From Ancistrus triradiatus (Eukaryota > Chordata > Actinopteri > Siluriformes > Loricariidae), in contig JAJAGP010003152.1 of the NCBI GenBank assembly GCA_025084515.1, positions 1 through 64,000 on the forward strand: a stretch of 64,000 bases of DNA, read 5' to 3'. The notes beneath the pieces were generated by a model. The model was not told where the DNA came from and did no database searches. It was given only the letters and a program-made list of their open reading frames with translations. A program made the position numbers and the translations under genes. This document shows positions 21,446 through 31,982 of the stretch, piece after piece (within the stretch, counting starts at the first letter, position 1; the number at the start of each line of letters is the position of its first letter).

Positions 21446-22717
21446 TTGAAGATATAACCTAGTCTTGTGAGTTCCCATCACATTTTAAGTCTACATGCAT
21501 TTTAAATCCACATTCAGCAGAAACCTTACTCTGAAAGCCATGTGCACTACAACAGTCTTATGCACTCTCCGGTGCTAGATGAGGAAGTCGCCATCACTTG
21601 AAGACAGAGAAAGTCAAGCATTCAGTAACACTACAAGATGCTCTTTGGAATGTTTTGAAATCATGCTGGGATAACCTAGATCATCAGATGTCGCACAAAC
21701 TTGTGGAGTCCGTGTCAGCTTGAGTGCATGCTGTCATTACAGCAATAATGGGAACATGCCAATTACTAATAATGATTCTTTTTTGAAAGACATTTTCACT
21801 AGTAGCCTCAGATTTTTGGTCCACTTTTGACTCCATGTGTGAATAGTACTTCATAGGAAATTAATTGTGTGTGAGAGTGTGTGTGTGTGTGGTCATGTTT
21901 ATATATCATTGTGGGGACCAATGGATAGAACATTGTTCAACATTGTTTTACCTTGTGGAGACATTTTGCTGGTCCCCACTGGGAAGATTGCTTTTTTTTT
22001 TTTTTTTTTACAAAACCTTTCTTTTTGAAAACCAAAAAGAGTCAAAAGGTTTGCTTTAGGTTATTTAGGTTAAGGTTAGGGTTGTGTGCTGGTATCATTA
22101 TGTCAGTTGAAAGTCCTCACCATGATAATGAGACAAAGGTGTGTGGTGTGTGTGTGTGTGGGTGATGAAGTGATGAAGGACGCTATGGTCCTGACAAAAT
22201 GTAACTGAATGCTCCTGGGCATGATTCATTACGTCCAGAAGATTCAAGTCGATATTTCTTAAGTATCTGGCCACTGAATAGACCCATGACCACAGATTCA
22301 ACATGGATACTCAGTTGGAATGGATCAATTTGGCTTTCAGAAAAAAATGGGTCAGAGGATACAATGGGTGCTATTTTTCAGAGCTGAACTCATTCACTCG
22401 CCACTCATTATGATTAAAAGTGCGAGCTTCCATTGTGCTACCACACTGCTAACAAATAAACGCAAAAAGCTCAGTGTGTCTCTTCAGGTCACAAACATGA
22501 GGACAGTCACTGAATAAGGACTGGACTGAAAAATATTTTGACAAAGACATACAGTAATGAAGCCCGCTATCAAGTGGGCCAAATAAAGTCTTAATGTCAT
22601 GGGTTACAGAAAATGTCTTAATTTACCATAGAACTTTGGAAGCAAACATGTCTATGAATGTGCTACGATACAGCCATAAAGGCTGTGCAGTTTTATCAAG
22701 GGTAAAGGTGTTATTAG
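21446..22717. other. Unassigned DNA with a transposase-like remnant and GT runs
   Basis: 21590-21780 resembles a Tc1-type C-terminus (…SHKLVESVSAC..; ATMGTC-like) and is similar to 63745-63930. Microsatellites (GT)n at 21868-21890 and 22140-22161 and a poly-T at 21991-22009 occur. No gene is supported. Confidence 0.4.
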
Positions 22718-22722
22718 GCATG

Positions 22723-22935
22723 TGTAACAAATCACCAGGATGATGGGATAGGAATCAGGTGCAGGTTTATTAAATAACACCAAGAGCGAAAGAACAAGCC
22801 AAAACCTAAACTAACAAACAGGGAGGCTACCAGTTAAACGTACCCATTAGTGGAGCGCTAAGGCACTCAAACGAACCGCGGAAGCTACCCCATGAACACA
22901 TAACTAATATTGGAGGAAGTCCTCAATGGGCACTG
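22723..22935 (-). repeat. 3' LTR, truncated (R-U5-like part)
   Basis: About 210 bp matching the terminal part of the 5' LTR. The upstream (U3-like) portion is absent, replaced by array sequence. AATAAA on the minus strand lies at 22766-22771. Confidence 0.65.
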
Positions 22936-22984
22936 TGGACATCACCTCAGGATCTGGTACAGCTGAGACAGTCATTCTAACGAG

Positions 22985-23890
22985 AGACCCTCTGACTGAC
23001 GCAGAAGCCACCCCTGCGACCAACTAGGAAATGGAAGTCGGTCTTGTGATCAATTCTGGTATGGGAGTCCCCCTGTCGACCCTCGTGAACTACTTTTGAG
23101 AAAGCATCTCTCATGACCAACTCTGGGGTGAGCGTTGCTCTCACGACCAACTCTGGGATAAGCGTCACCCTTGCAACTGACACTATCTCCCTCGTGAACA
23201 ACTTTTGGGTGAGCTGTCGCCTAATGACTGACTCTGTGGCCTTCGTGACCAACTCTGCGACGGATTCAGAAACAGGAGATCGCCCTTGCGACTGACTCTG
23301 GGGTGAGCATCGCCCTCGTGACTGACTCAGGAAAGGAGATCACTCTCGCGACCGATTCTGCGGTGAGCTTTGCCCTCGCGACCGACTCAGGAACAGAGAT
23401 CGCCTTTGTGACCAACCCTGGGGTGAGCGTTTCCCTCATGACTGACTCAGGAAAGGAGATCGCCCTCGTGACTGACTCTGGGGTGAGCGTTGCCCTCGCA
23501 ACCGACTCAGGAATGGTGATCGCCCTTGCGACCGACTCTGGAACTGACGGCGACGTCACTGGCTCTGGAACGGGCACCGACTTGTCTGGTTCAGTAATGG
23601 GCACCGACTTGGCTGGCTCTGGAACAGGCGTCGACTCATGTCGACCCTGAAACGAACTCCACATTGACTCTGCACGATCTTTGAAGCTGTCATGCTCCGG
23701 ATGGCCTGTGTGCTCCGGACAGTCTCAGGTATGGATGTCCTCGAGGCATGAACTGGCACAGATGTCCTCAGAACAGGCACTGACACAGACGTCCTCGGAA
23801 AATGGCACGGATGTCCTCTAGACAGGCATCTTCTCAAAGAGCTCACAGACGGACGTCCTCTGGACTGGTTCTGTCATGGATGTCTTCTGG
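22985..23890 (-). repeat. 30-bp coding-type minisatellite and adjoining array
   Basis: From 23291 to about 23550 units are exactly 30 bp and alternate between two versions (…tctggggtgagcgt… and …tcaggaaaggagat…), a 60-bp higher-order dimer. Flanking units at 22985-23290 are irregular. From about 23690 to 23890 a second, related array with ggatgtcctc...ggcac units follows. The 10-residue peptide periodicity is open on both strands; the minus strand reads PESVARAITI / PESVARATLT and becomes SVPVPEP-like at one end. Confidence 0.85.
23266..23664 (-). other. Array-encoded decapeptide-repeat ORF
   Basis: A 132-codon open frame in the sense direction of the LTR element. Its first third is Pro/Val/Ser-rich (VPEPAKSVPITEPDKSVP), followed by ten-residue repeats with a P-E-S-V-[AT]-R core. 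No known domain. It could be a coding remnant of a disordered region, or chance openness caused by a 30-bp period. The plus strand is equally open (23303-23650). Confidence 0.4.
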
Positions 23891-24014
23891 AATGACTCAG
23901 GAACTAGCTTAGCCCTAGCAATGCTTTGCACCCTCAAACAGCCAACGAGCAGCGCAAATGGCGGGCTAATGGAGGCCAGTAGAAGCTAATAGACAACTGA
24001 CAGCTGGGAGTCTG

Positions 24015-24206
24015 CTTCATGTTAGCTAGTGTTGAACCCCTCATGATACTTGCTCTGACCCGCGGGTTCTCCGAGTTTCTGTGCACAGCTCCAGGGGTGA
24101 GACGAAAATTAGTCCAAAGTATTTTAATAAACATGTCACTCGTCCCGGATTCGTTCTGTGGCCAGACCCTCATGGCCCATTGCAAAGCCCTGCCTGTCAA
24201 GTGTCA
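24015..24206 (-). pseudogene. Possible gypsy-type gag remnant
   Basis: The minus-strand frame contains HLTGRALQWAMRVW, which resembles the [LI]-x-G-x-A-x-x-W-A motif of the capsid region in fish Ty3/gypsy-type gag proteins. FIKILWTNFRLTPGA follows, where a conserved F-x-x-x-F segment would be expected. The frame has no good start, and sequence beyond about residue 45 is not recognisable. Identification rests on this one motif. Confidence 0.35.
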
Positions 24207-24378
24207 AATAACAAAAACCACGTGTTCGTACTCGGAATAGTGAGGCTTAGAAAGCAGATACCTAGAGCATTGCGTGATAAATTTACCGCATACTTTCCAG
24301 CGATCTCCTCCAACTTTCACTCCTGCTTAGCTAAACGCTCATAAAAACCTGCTGATTCCATGTTTTGGTGAGGTGTTC

Positions 24379-25058
24379 TGTAACGAATCACCAGGACGAG
24401 AGGATAGGAATCACTTGTAGGTTTAATGAATAAAAAAATGGTACACAGCTAATTAAAGATGAACCAAAACCCTAAACTAGGCCATAGAATGAACACAACC
24501 AAATGTAGACACCACGAACGAAAGAACGAGCCAAAACCTGAACTAACAGACAGGGAGGCTACAAGCTAAATGTAATGATTAGGGGAGTGCACTCAAACGA
24601 ACCGCGGAACCTAATGTGGGAGGAACCTAATGTGGGAGGAAGACCTCAACGGGGGAAGAAGCGAAACCGGAGTGAAATTCACAGCGGATGATGGAGATAA
24701 ATTGGAACGTAATCCTTACAAGTACCTGGAGCAAAACCAGGGCGTAATCCACACAGGAACACAGAACAAAACCAAAGAAGCTAATCCACACAGGAATATG
24801 GAGCAAGAACATGGAGCAAAACATAAATGCCCTTCACGCCGAATGCTCAAAACACCAGAGCTTATAAACAGTACGAAACAGCTGAATCCAATCAGGGACA
24901 GTTTCATCGATGGTTCCTCGATGGGTCACGTGGGGTTTCGCCAGCCAATCCGGGAGCTGGCGAAACCCCACGTGACCCATCGAGGAACCGTCGATGAAAC
25001 TGTCCCCATTGCAGCGATGAGCGAGGGGAAAACCAAAATGAGACCGTGTGGTGTGACA
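24379..25058 (-). repeat. 5' LTR (680 bp)
   Basis: It runs from tgtaacgaatcacc (the LTR 3' end on the minus strand) to gtgtgaca (the 5' end). It contains a large palindrome at 24895-25006, a short tandem duplication cctaatgtgggagga at 24611-24640 and TTTATAA-type sequence near 24861. The plus-strand 186-codon ORF here (24630-25190) has no domain and runs into the TA microsatellite. Confidence 0.7.
24895..25006. repeat. Near-perfect palindrome, 51-bp arms
   Basis: Arms 24895-24945 and 24956-25006 match at 50 of 51 positions (gggacagtttcatcga...ggggtttcgccagc), separated by a 10-base loop (caatccggga). Each arm includes a CACGTG E-box-type hexamer. It lies in the U3-like part of the 5' LTR. 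Confidence 0.95.
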
Positions 25059-25097
25059 GCATGTGGCAGAGTTGAGTGGCTACAAGTGGCTCACTGT

Positions 25098-25117
25098 TTA
25101 TATATATATAAATATAT

Positions 25118-25162
<45 letters not shown>

Positions 25163-25166
25163 GTAT
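25098..25166. repeat. (TA)n microsatellite with CA ends
   Basis: About 55 bp of TA repeats with short cacaca segments. The LINE that follows is cut off at this tract. Confidence 0.95.
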
Positions 25167-26370
25167 ATAGCTTTCCATAACTTTTGCTAGAACATGGCGA
25201 TTGGAGACAGGCCTGTAGTTGAAGAGTGATGAAGAATCTAACCCAGGTTTCTTAAGAATGACAATCACAGCAGCTATTTTGAGAGTAGTAGGGATGGAAC
25301 CAGAAAGGAAACACTGATTAATAAGATGAGCTATAGGAGAGGAGATAGCAGTGAAACAGGATTTAAGAAGAGCAATGGGAGCCAGGTCAAGTTGACAAGA
25401 AGAGGATGAAGACTTGGATATGATTTCTGTGACTGTAGATGAATCAACAGGGCTACAAGATTGTCGACATTCGGAAATTGAGTACATTAGGAGAAAATCA
25501 CTGCAGTACAGCAGGGAACTGCTGGTAGATGCTATTAATTCTGTCACTAAAGAAATCCTGAAAAACCTGACACTGAGCAGGAACAAGGAGTACATGGTGT
25601 GGTGGGGATGAAGAAGTTTATAAATGGTTCTAAACAGAGTTTTGGGCATGAAGAAACCACCATTTATTATGGACGAAAAGTAAGCAGAGCGAGCAGCATT
25701 AAGGGCATCCCTGTACCAACAGATATGCTCCTTATATATATTCACAAGTAGTGACATCATGAAAAAGCACTTCTTTAACGTTTAGACTGCAGGGAAAAAC
25801 CACAGCTAGACCTCCCCCTCTACTAGACAGACAAGGCTTAGACACAAATATATAACATGATAGTGCTAACAAATTTAAGTGGAGATAGTCCCCAGGCTGC
25901 TGCCAGGTTTCAGTCAGAAAAAGCAAGTCCAGATCTTTTTCAGTGATTAGATCATTTATCAAAGACGCCTTATTAGTAGTGAGCGGGTATTCAGAAGACC
26001 AATTTTTGTTGGAGCTCGAGTTGAACGTCTGGAGGGGATCGACATAGATCAATCCATTTCCCGGAGTGAATGACGAAGTCCCGTGTTGATTCCACGTTTT
26101 GGCCGAATTCTAGAAGAGAGCTTTTGTGACCAGGTAACTGGGATGCAGGCCTCCGAAGCATAGTGAGTTGTAGGAGCATGTTTGACGTGGTGGATATACC
26201 TAGACTGACGACATAATCTGTACATCACCGGCTCCAGGCGAGCATGCTCAGTCAAGTTTTTAAAGTAATTTGGCGAATATGTGAACCACATGAAAGGGAC
26301 ACAACAACACTCAATCAAAAAACACCATATGAGTAAACGTAACCCAAGGTTGATCATCAAGACCATTTTA
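25167..26370 (-). mobile_element. L2-like LINE, 3'-truncated, minus strand
   Basis: Endonuclease and early reverse-transcriptase sequence lie in order on the minus strand, with an internal deletion between them. The 3' part is missing beyond the TA microsatellite. It is a different copy from the plus-strand LINE at 12702, with no overlap in the preserved region. Confidence 0.75.
25170..26366 (-). pseudogene. LINE endonuclease-RT polyprotein pseudogene
   Basis: The order on the minus strand is as follows. An N-terminal segment (HHVKHAPTTHY, IRPKRGINTGL; 26366-26050) comes first. The endonuclease start follows with LTNKASLINDLI and DLDLLFLTETW (apurinic-endonuclease-type motif with the catalytic Glu), then RGGGLAVVF, to about 25745. 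A deletion removes most of the endonuclease. The region before the RT fingers follows (about 25730-25300: TEIISKSSSSSCQLD, LDLAPIALLKSCF), and then VIVILKKPGLDSSSL and NYRPVSN (RT motif 1, about 25270-25210). RT motifs A to C are absent. Frameshifts are present; the clade is inferred from motif spacing. Confidence 0.75.
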
Positions 26371-26457
26371 TTGTTTATAATTTTATTATTTCTGTTTGTA
26401 TTAGCACTGTCCAGGTATTAAATACCTTAAAATACCTTAATGTAAATACCTTAAATC
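26371..26457. repeat. Short tandem aataccttaa repeat
   Basis: Three to four copies of (a)aataccttaa next to the solo LTR start. Confidence 0.7.
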
Positions 26458-26560
26458 TGTCACGCTCCGCGGCAGCGCGCACCGCCTCAGCCGCCTTTTG
26501 GACCAATCGGGAAGCCCCAACGCGATCGGACTGATCATCGCGTTCAGCTGTGGGGCTTCC

Positions 26561-26568
26561 TATAAAGG
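26561..26568 (+). promoter_or_regulatory. TATA-box-like site in solo LTR
   Basis: tataaagg, about 100 bp into the LTR, upstream of the cgcgtccctacg repeats and on the same strand as the poly-A signal at 27853. Confidence 0.45.
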
Positions 26569-26835
26569 CGCGTTCGGCGGAAGCCCGCACTGCGGAATAT
26601 TGATGTTGTTGATGGTCCACGTCAGTCGCGTCCCTACGCCCCGCCATTCGTCTCGCGTCCCTACGCGCCTCACCTTCATGTCGTCCTGGCTATCGCGTCC
26701 CTACGCGTTCCGTCCGTGCTCCTCCATGTTGGTCCGTGTCCCTCGTGCCTCGCTTAGTTCAGGTATCGCTCTGTTTAAGTTGCTTCCTTGTTTGTTTTCG
26801 TTTCGCACCCGTTTTCCGGCTTCGGCTCAGTCTAT

Positions 26836-27257
26836 GGCCGTTTCTCAACATGCGTACTTCTCTGTACTTGTGTTCTCGTGTACTTGTGAAACGTCATCAG
26901 TGGCAGCCCAAGTACTGTTCCATTTCCAAGTTCGCATCTAACCAAGTACGCTCAAATCCCCGGATGTGTTCTTGATCCGCCCATATTACCGAGGATGCAT
27001 CGATGCAGACTTGTGCGTACTTGAACAGCGAAATGTCCCACAATGCACTGCCAGCTCGGTAATGCCGGATGAGAGAACTCCCTACTGGATGTATAATTTC
27101 TAAAGTAATACTGTTATTGTGTCACAAAATGAAGTTATAAGAGTTTTTTAGGCGAGAATGTAGTTGTTTAAAATTCAACTATGCGGTCAGTTTATCAAGA
27201 TAAAGCTTACATAAAAAAATGCTCAAACGATTTCGGAGATGTGCCGGGAAGCTATTA

Positions 27258-27292
<35 letters not shown>

Positions 27293-27759
27293 TATTATAT
27301 TATTATTATTATTATTATTTATTATTATTTATTATGCATTATATGAGTTATTTGTTCAGCCTGTATTCTAAATATGAATTGTCTGATATACATTGAAGTT
27401 CATAATTAAATTCCCTTCTAAAATCAGACTTGTTTGGTGCTGGCTTATGTTTGGGAAGGTTTCTATTTTATGCTTAAATGCGATCGGTCCGTTGTTACAC
27501 GTAGATGAAACTGTTTATTGGAAAGTAGAAGAACTGAGCACTTCTTCCACCACTGACAGGCTTTATACAAGATGTTTTATCTATGTGTAAAAAGTAAACC
27601 GTGTTGTCTCCATAGCCAAGTACACTGCTGTTCCAATTGTAGAATAACCGAACTGCGTTCTCCCGTCCTCTGGAGTATGTACTCACAAGTCCAACTTCCT
27701 AGTACAGACTTGGAAAGTACGCGAGCCGAAGTTCGCGTACTTGGTATTGAGAAACGGCC
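26836..27759. mobile_element. 924-bp MITE inside the solo LTR
   Basis: Terminal inverted repeats are ggccgtttctcaa at 26836 and ttgagaaacggcc ending at 27759, with further complementary blocks (cgtacttg, agtacg). It is flanked by TAT on both sides (26833-26835, 27760-27762), and the flanking LTR sequence is continuous when the insert is removed. The 3-bp duplication suggests a PIF/Harbinger-type partner. The interior holds an (ATT)n tract and no transposase. Confidence 0.75.
27257..27336. repeat. (ATT)n microsatellite
   Basis: About 80 bp of ATT repeats within the MITE. Confidence 0.95.
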
Positions 27760-27916
27760 TATGTTCCCTACCTGTTTTCGGTTTTGTTTCATACCCGTTT
27801 TCAGTTCTCGCCTTTTCCATTCGCTGTGTCTTCCTTTGTTTGCCTTTTTGTGAATAAATCCTCCCTTTTGAATACCTGCGCACGTCTCCTTGCCTGTTAG
27901 GCCCCCGCTCGTTACA

Positions 27917-28009
27917 AAAACATGATCCACTACCAACACAAACCATATCTGCAATGCATTATGTGTAGCTGTAATCTATGAAATGGCTGTTGATTCCTTA
28001 AAGAAATGG
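27917..28009. other. Short spacer
   Basis: Nothing recognised. Confidence 0.5.
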
Positions 28010-28250
28010 AACTAATTAGAGCAAATTGATGACATTCATTTGCCCTAATTATCATTACTTTTTAACTTTTTATTAATTTGCTCTAATTATTGTTACAGCA
28101 CATGAAGCCCAGATAAAAGAGGGTGGTGATTTGCCACCCCATGAGAAAGATCTTCATGCGTTTCTGCTTCTAGAGCTGCAATCTGGGTTTCATGTGCTGC
28201 AAAGATAATTAGAGCAAATGAATAAAGGTAAAAAATAACGATAATCACTC
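28010..28250. mobile_element. Hairpin MITE-like repeat
   Basis: Arms around 28060-28114 and 28181-28236 are complementary (tttgctctaattat / ataattagagcaaa; agcacatgaagcccagat / atctgggtttcatgtgct). A third inverted copy of the aattagagcaaat motif lies at 28014-28026. No coding content. Confidence 0.65.
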
Positions 28251-29095
28251 TCTTGAAGTGTCCAAATCTTTTCGAAAAATACATTCTTCTATTTAATATT
28301 GTCAGTTGTCCGTTCTTTCATAGCATGTGAATATTTCTCTCGCTGTCCAAGGTTATAATTTCCTCCTTCATAGCTGCGTTCTCTTTATCTGAACCAGTAT
28401 CGCTTGTATTCAGTTTGTCATCCATGATGTTTCCTCTGTAGGTGTCGGTAATGCACTTACAGCTCATCTTGAATAACCATTCAGGAGAGGATTTCTACCT
28501 TGAATTCACTGCCATTTTGTTTAGTCTTTTGACAAGTCTCTGATTTCTGTTCTGAATGGGTACAAGAACTGTATTCTCCCATTTAAATGCTTGTAAGATG
28601 TTGTGGTTCTCAGGACTAAAATAATGTTCGAACCTTATTGAAAAAGCTTTTATTTGCAACTACAAAATGTTGCAACCTTTAAAAACTGTAGTGTCTTTGA
28701 CATGGGTTTCAAAAATGTTTTGTCACATTTTAGGACTAAATATAAACCTTACCTGGTGTAAGATGGAAGTGGCTGATCTACTGAAAGATGGCTAAAGCCA
28801 GTGTAGTTATGCAAGGGGTAGAGTTTTTGCACAAAGGCTGATGGCCTGCACTGTACTTAATAATGAACAGGCACTGGGTGTCCAACAAAACCAAACTCAG
28901 CTGTGATGGATCCATAAAAGTCCTAAAGGCAAACTCTGTCGACTCTGTGTAAAATGGCCTTGGTTAAATTCCCACTGCAGGACCTGCACTAGCAATTCAT
29001 TTCCCAAAGCATTAAGACTTAAAAATGTAAGAGTTGGAATGAGTGGAGAGTATCTGTGGAACCTCATACTTTCGAAAATACAGATAACAAATTAT
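28251..29095. other. Unassigned DNA
   Basis: No repeat family or coding signature recognised. Confidence 0.5.
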
Positions 29096-29292
29096 ATTTA
29101 CATTTACAGCATTTAGCAGATGCTCTTATCCATAGCGACTTAAAATTGATACAGCCTTACAATCCAAGCCATTGTGACATAAGGGCTTTGCTCTAGCACC
29201 CAACAGTGGCAGCTTAGCAGAGGTGGGAATTGAACCCTGGAACTTCTGCTCCGGAGTCCAGTACCTTAACCTCTAGGCTACCACAGTCCCAT
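29096..29292 (-). mobile_element. L2-tailed tRNA-SINE, near full length
   Basis: The reverse complement shows gggactgtggtagcctagag (A box), ccagggttcaattccc (B box), an accactgttgggtgct body and the complete L2-type tail ending tgctaaatgctgtaaatgta. Confidence 0.85.
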
Positions 29293-30030
29293 TATATTGA
29301 ACAATCACAATCATTTTCCAGTCTTTTGTCAACGACACTCTCCTTTTATACTACCTATAACAAGAACAGAGTAGTGCACGATCCTGGGTATGGCAGTATT
29401 ATATAATATGTTTATATTAAAAAATCTAGTAGTCAGGAAGTTTTGCAGTTATGTATTTATTAATTTATTTATTCGATGACCATTTTGACTTCCTTTGGCA
29501 TATTTCTTGCTTTCTTTTGTTTTTCACTCACGCTTTTAACTAGTGTTTTGCCTAGACATACTCAAGCCTATGTCATGTGACATAATGGACCTAAATTATT
29601 ACACTGGGAATCTACTGAATTAGTTGAAAAAACAAGAGGTTTCCTCATCATCCTATCATTAGTTTGAATTTGGGTGATTTAAAGAAAGGGAACTGGACAT
29701 AAGCCAGGTTTCTAAACATTTCGCGAATGTTATGTGCATTTACGAAATTTAGACCACGAGAACGATGCGAATTAGGGGATCCTGATTATGGGTAGCATTG
29801 AAACTCTGTCTTTTGCTTTTAGTGGAATAATCCTTAGAGACATTTACAATCTTTTTATTTCGGCATTCTTTGCAGTTCAGAAATGCTGAGCAGGATGAGC
29901 AGTGGCCACGGATTGAGGGCCGAAATATTAATTTCCTTATCCGTTTAATCAGGTACATTGTTTTAACTGCCACGTTCATATTCCAATTGCATTCATTTCT
30001 CCCCAAGATCTTGTGTTGATGATTGGAGAT
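29293..30030. other. Unassigned DNA
   Basis: Nothing recognised; AT-rich at 29400-29480. Confidence 0.5.
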
Positions 30031-30034
30031 TTGC

Positions 30035-30375
30035 TCCAATCATCAAAGATTCTCAATGGGGTTCAGCTCTGGACTCTGTGGTGGGCAATCCATGTGTGAA
30101 AATGATGGCTCATGCTCGCTGAACCACCACACAGGATGTGTCTTTCAACATGGTTCTTTAACAAAAATGGTTTGCCAGCTGATTGGAAAGCTTGTCACCT
30201 TTTGAGAGTGAGTGAAATGCCTGCTGTGAGCCAGGGCATATTTTCAGTGCCTGACCTCACAGTCATGTTCCAGAATATAGTGGAATACCTTCTCAGAAGA
30301 GTGAAGACTGTTAGAGCTGCAGAGATGGACAAACTCCATGTTAGTATCCATGTTTTTGGACATACTTGTTGAGTA
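30035..30375. mobile_element. Composite of two Tc1-like fragments
   Basis: 30040-30130 reads on the minus strand as a transposase segment just before the last catalytic motif (tctcaatggggttcagctct...gtgaaaatgatg). 30235-30375 reads on the plus strand as the C-terminal end of another family (MFQNIVEYLLRRVKTVRAAE; then attag...ccatgtttttgg, as at 40190). They abut through about 100 bp of unassigned DNA. Confidence 0.55.
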
Positions 30376-30379
30376 TCGA

Positions 30380-31719
30380 CAGGCTTTTGGCTATATGATG
30401 TATGTTACTTAAAAATAAACATCCTTACATATCTTCGCTCATCTTCATTGTGCTTTAATCTGTCATTATCATTCTATAGCAGATCCCAATCTCTAGTGCT
30501 GTGCTATTTTCAGCAGTGTTTGAGAGAGTTCCTTCCTGGCCTGCAGGCTCAATACACACTGCATGAGTTGTGTATAATTAAGCCAGAGACTCTCACTCGG
30601 CTTTTGGATAATGAGAAATAACATCTGCAGTCTTGCTCTTGGCATTCTTTTGCACCCGTTCGTTTCAGTCATTCTTCATCAGAATAATAACATTGCTACC
30701 AAATAATCTGAAGGCCACATTAGAGAACGTTAGATGGCAGGAAATTATACATGCAGAGAGATCGGGTTTTCCTACTATAATGGTTGTTCAGCCGCTTAAT
30801 GATATAGAACAATAAGGGTCACATTTACAGCAACCTTCTGGTAGATGGAAAGACTTTGGAAAAGTGCGATACTATAATGTTTATCAAATAGTTTTTAAAC
30901 CAAATTAAAGCTGCAAATCTATTCAAAGCCAGTCTCCGTATTGGTAGAGTGATAGCTTACGAAAAGGAAAAAAAATTACATTTTTATTGTAGGTTCTTTT
31001 AGGCCTTTACAAGACAAAAAAAAGCCAGTGTGGAGTCTACCATGTCCAATTACACCTTTGATAGACTTTTCAAAAGGAGAATTTCAATTGTGCCATTTCC
31101 TCAGAAGCACTCTCTTCTTATGCAAGTGCTTGATATTCGACTGAGAAGGAATGAGCTGGCATAAAAATAGGATTAGTATTAGACACAATTTCTCAGACAA
31201 AGCCTTCGGCTCTCCTGCTCCGCTCTGCCAGAGTCTTTGCGGAGTAGAGCAAGAAGCCTGGAACATTTCTTTGATAAAGAGCTCTTAGCTTTTTGTCCTG
31301 CACTCCAATGGTAAGTGCACAGGGCTTTGTAGAGGTCATTTTATCCAACAAACAAACTTCATTTCATGAACATTGCAGAATGACGGACGGAATAAAGACC
31401 TGAGAGCAGAGGCGGCTGTAGGGTGCTTCATGTTTTCCAATTTGCAAATAAAGCACATTGATCTTGGCAAATGCAATTTTAAGGAAAAAGGTTCTTCACT
31501 TTCTTTGCAGGGTTAATGATTATGGGTTGAACCATTTCCACATCAATGAATAACCTGAAATGGACTACAAAATCCAAAAGGTTTATTGCCAACATGTAAG
31601 AGGGGCAGTGCTTGGGAGAACAAAAATAAACAAACACTCGCTTTCCATTGCCGCTTTAATCCAGTCAGGGTCGCAGAGGAGTCAGGGCAGCACGGGACGC
31701 AAGGCACTCACCTTGGTGG

Positions 31720-31755
<36 letters not shown>

Positions 31756-31980
31756 TCATATTTATACACACACTGTATATACCCACTCTTGGGCAAAAAA
31801 ATATTAAGCTTCAAATGGTCCTAAAATCTTACTTCTTGGGTTCTCTGATACCTGTGGATGGATATTTGGATTTAGTAGGGCTTACCTAAGGATTGTAACT
31901 GTCTAAGTTTCATGGCAGCAGGTTACCCTATGGCAAAAGGACACATGCAGCAGATGGTGCTCCATATGACAGGCATCATA
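30380..31980. other. Unassigned DNA with a GT/TA microsatellite
   Basis: (GT)n-(TA)n at 31717-31756. The region 31380-31550 is not repetitive by eye. No gene recognised. Confidence 0.5.
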
Positions 31981-31982
31981 TA

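Larger units (their letters stand above)
22723..25058 (-). mobile_element. Non-autonomous LTR retrotransposon with GCATG target duplication
   Basis: The element is bounded by perfect 5-bp GCATG repeats (22718-22722 and 25059-25063) and by tgtaacaa... and ...gtgtgaca termini, the TG...CA type on the minus strand. A long terminal repeat lies at 24379-25058 and a shortened one at 22723-22935. Their shared start is t-g-t-a-a-c-[ag]-aatcaccagga, with further blocks such as gaacgagcc / gaacaagcc and caaacgaaccgcgga. Poly-A-signal sequence is present on the minus strand (tttatt at 22766). The interior lacks pol and carries a possible gag remnant and a 30-bp array. It must have moved with another element's enzymes. 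Confidence 0.75.
26458..27916 (+). mobile_element. Solo LTR interrupted by a MITE
   Basis: Termini are tgtcacgctccgcgg at 26458 and ctcgttaca at 27916, the same TGTCAC...GTTACA type as the element at 22723. Flanks are aaatc and aaaac, a 4-of-5 match to a target duplication. A promoter-like tataaagg lies at 26561, a repeated cgcgtccctacg motif at 26620-26705 and a poly-A signal aataaa at 27853. Without the 924-bp MITE plus duplicated target it would be about 530 bp. No internal retroelement sequence is attached. Confidence 0.65.

Noticed and set aside
22985..23650. CRISPR array
   Set aside because: Regular 30-bp period, but units are contiguous and diverge gradually, with no unique spacers. 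The host is a eukaryote.
24630..25190. 186-codon plus-strand ORF
   Set aside because: Antisense to the LTR, runs through the palindrome into the TA microsatellite, and has no domain.
27577..27954. 125-codon minus-strand ORF
   Set aside because: Spans a MITE/LTR junction, so it cannot be an ancestral gene; no domain.
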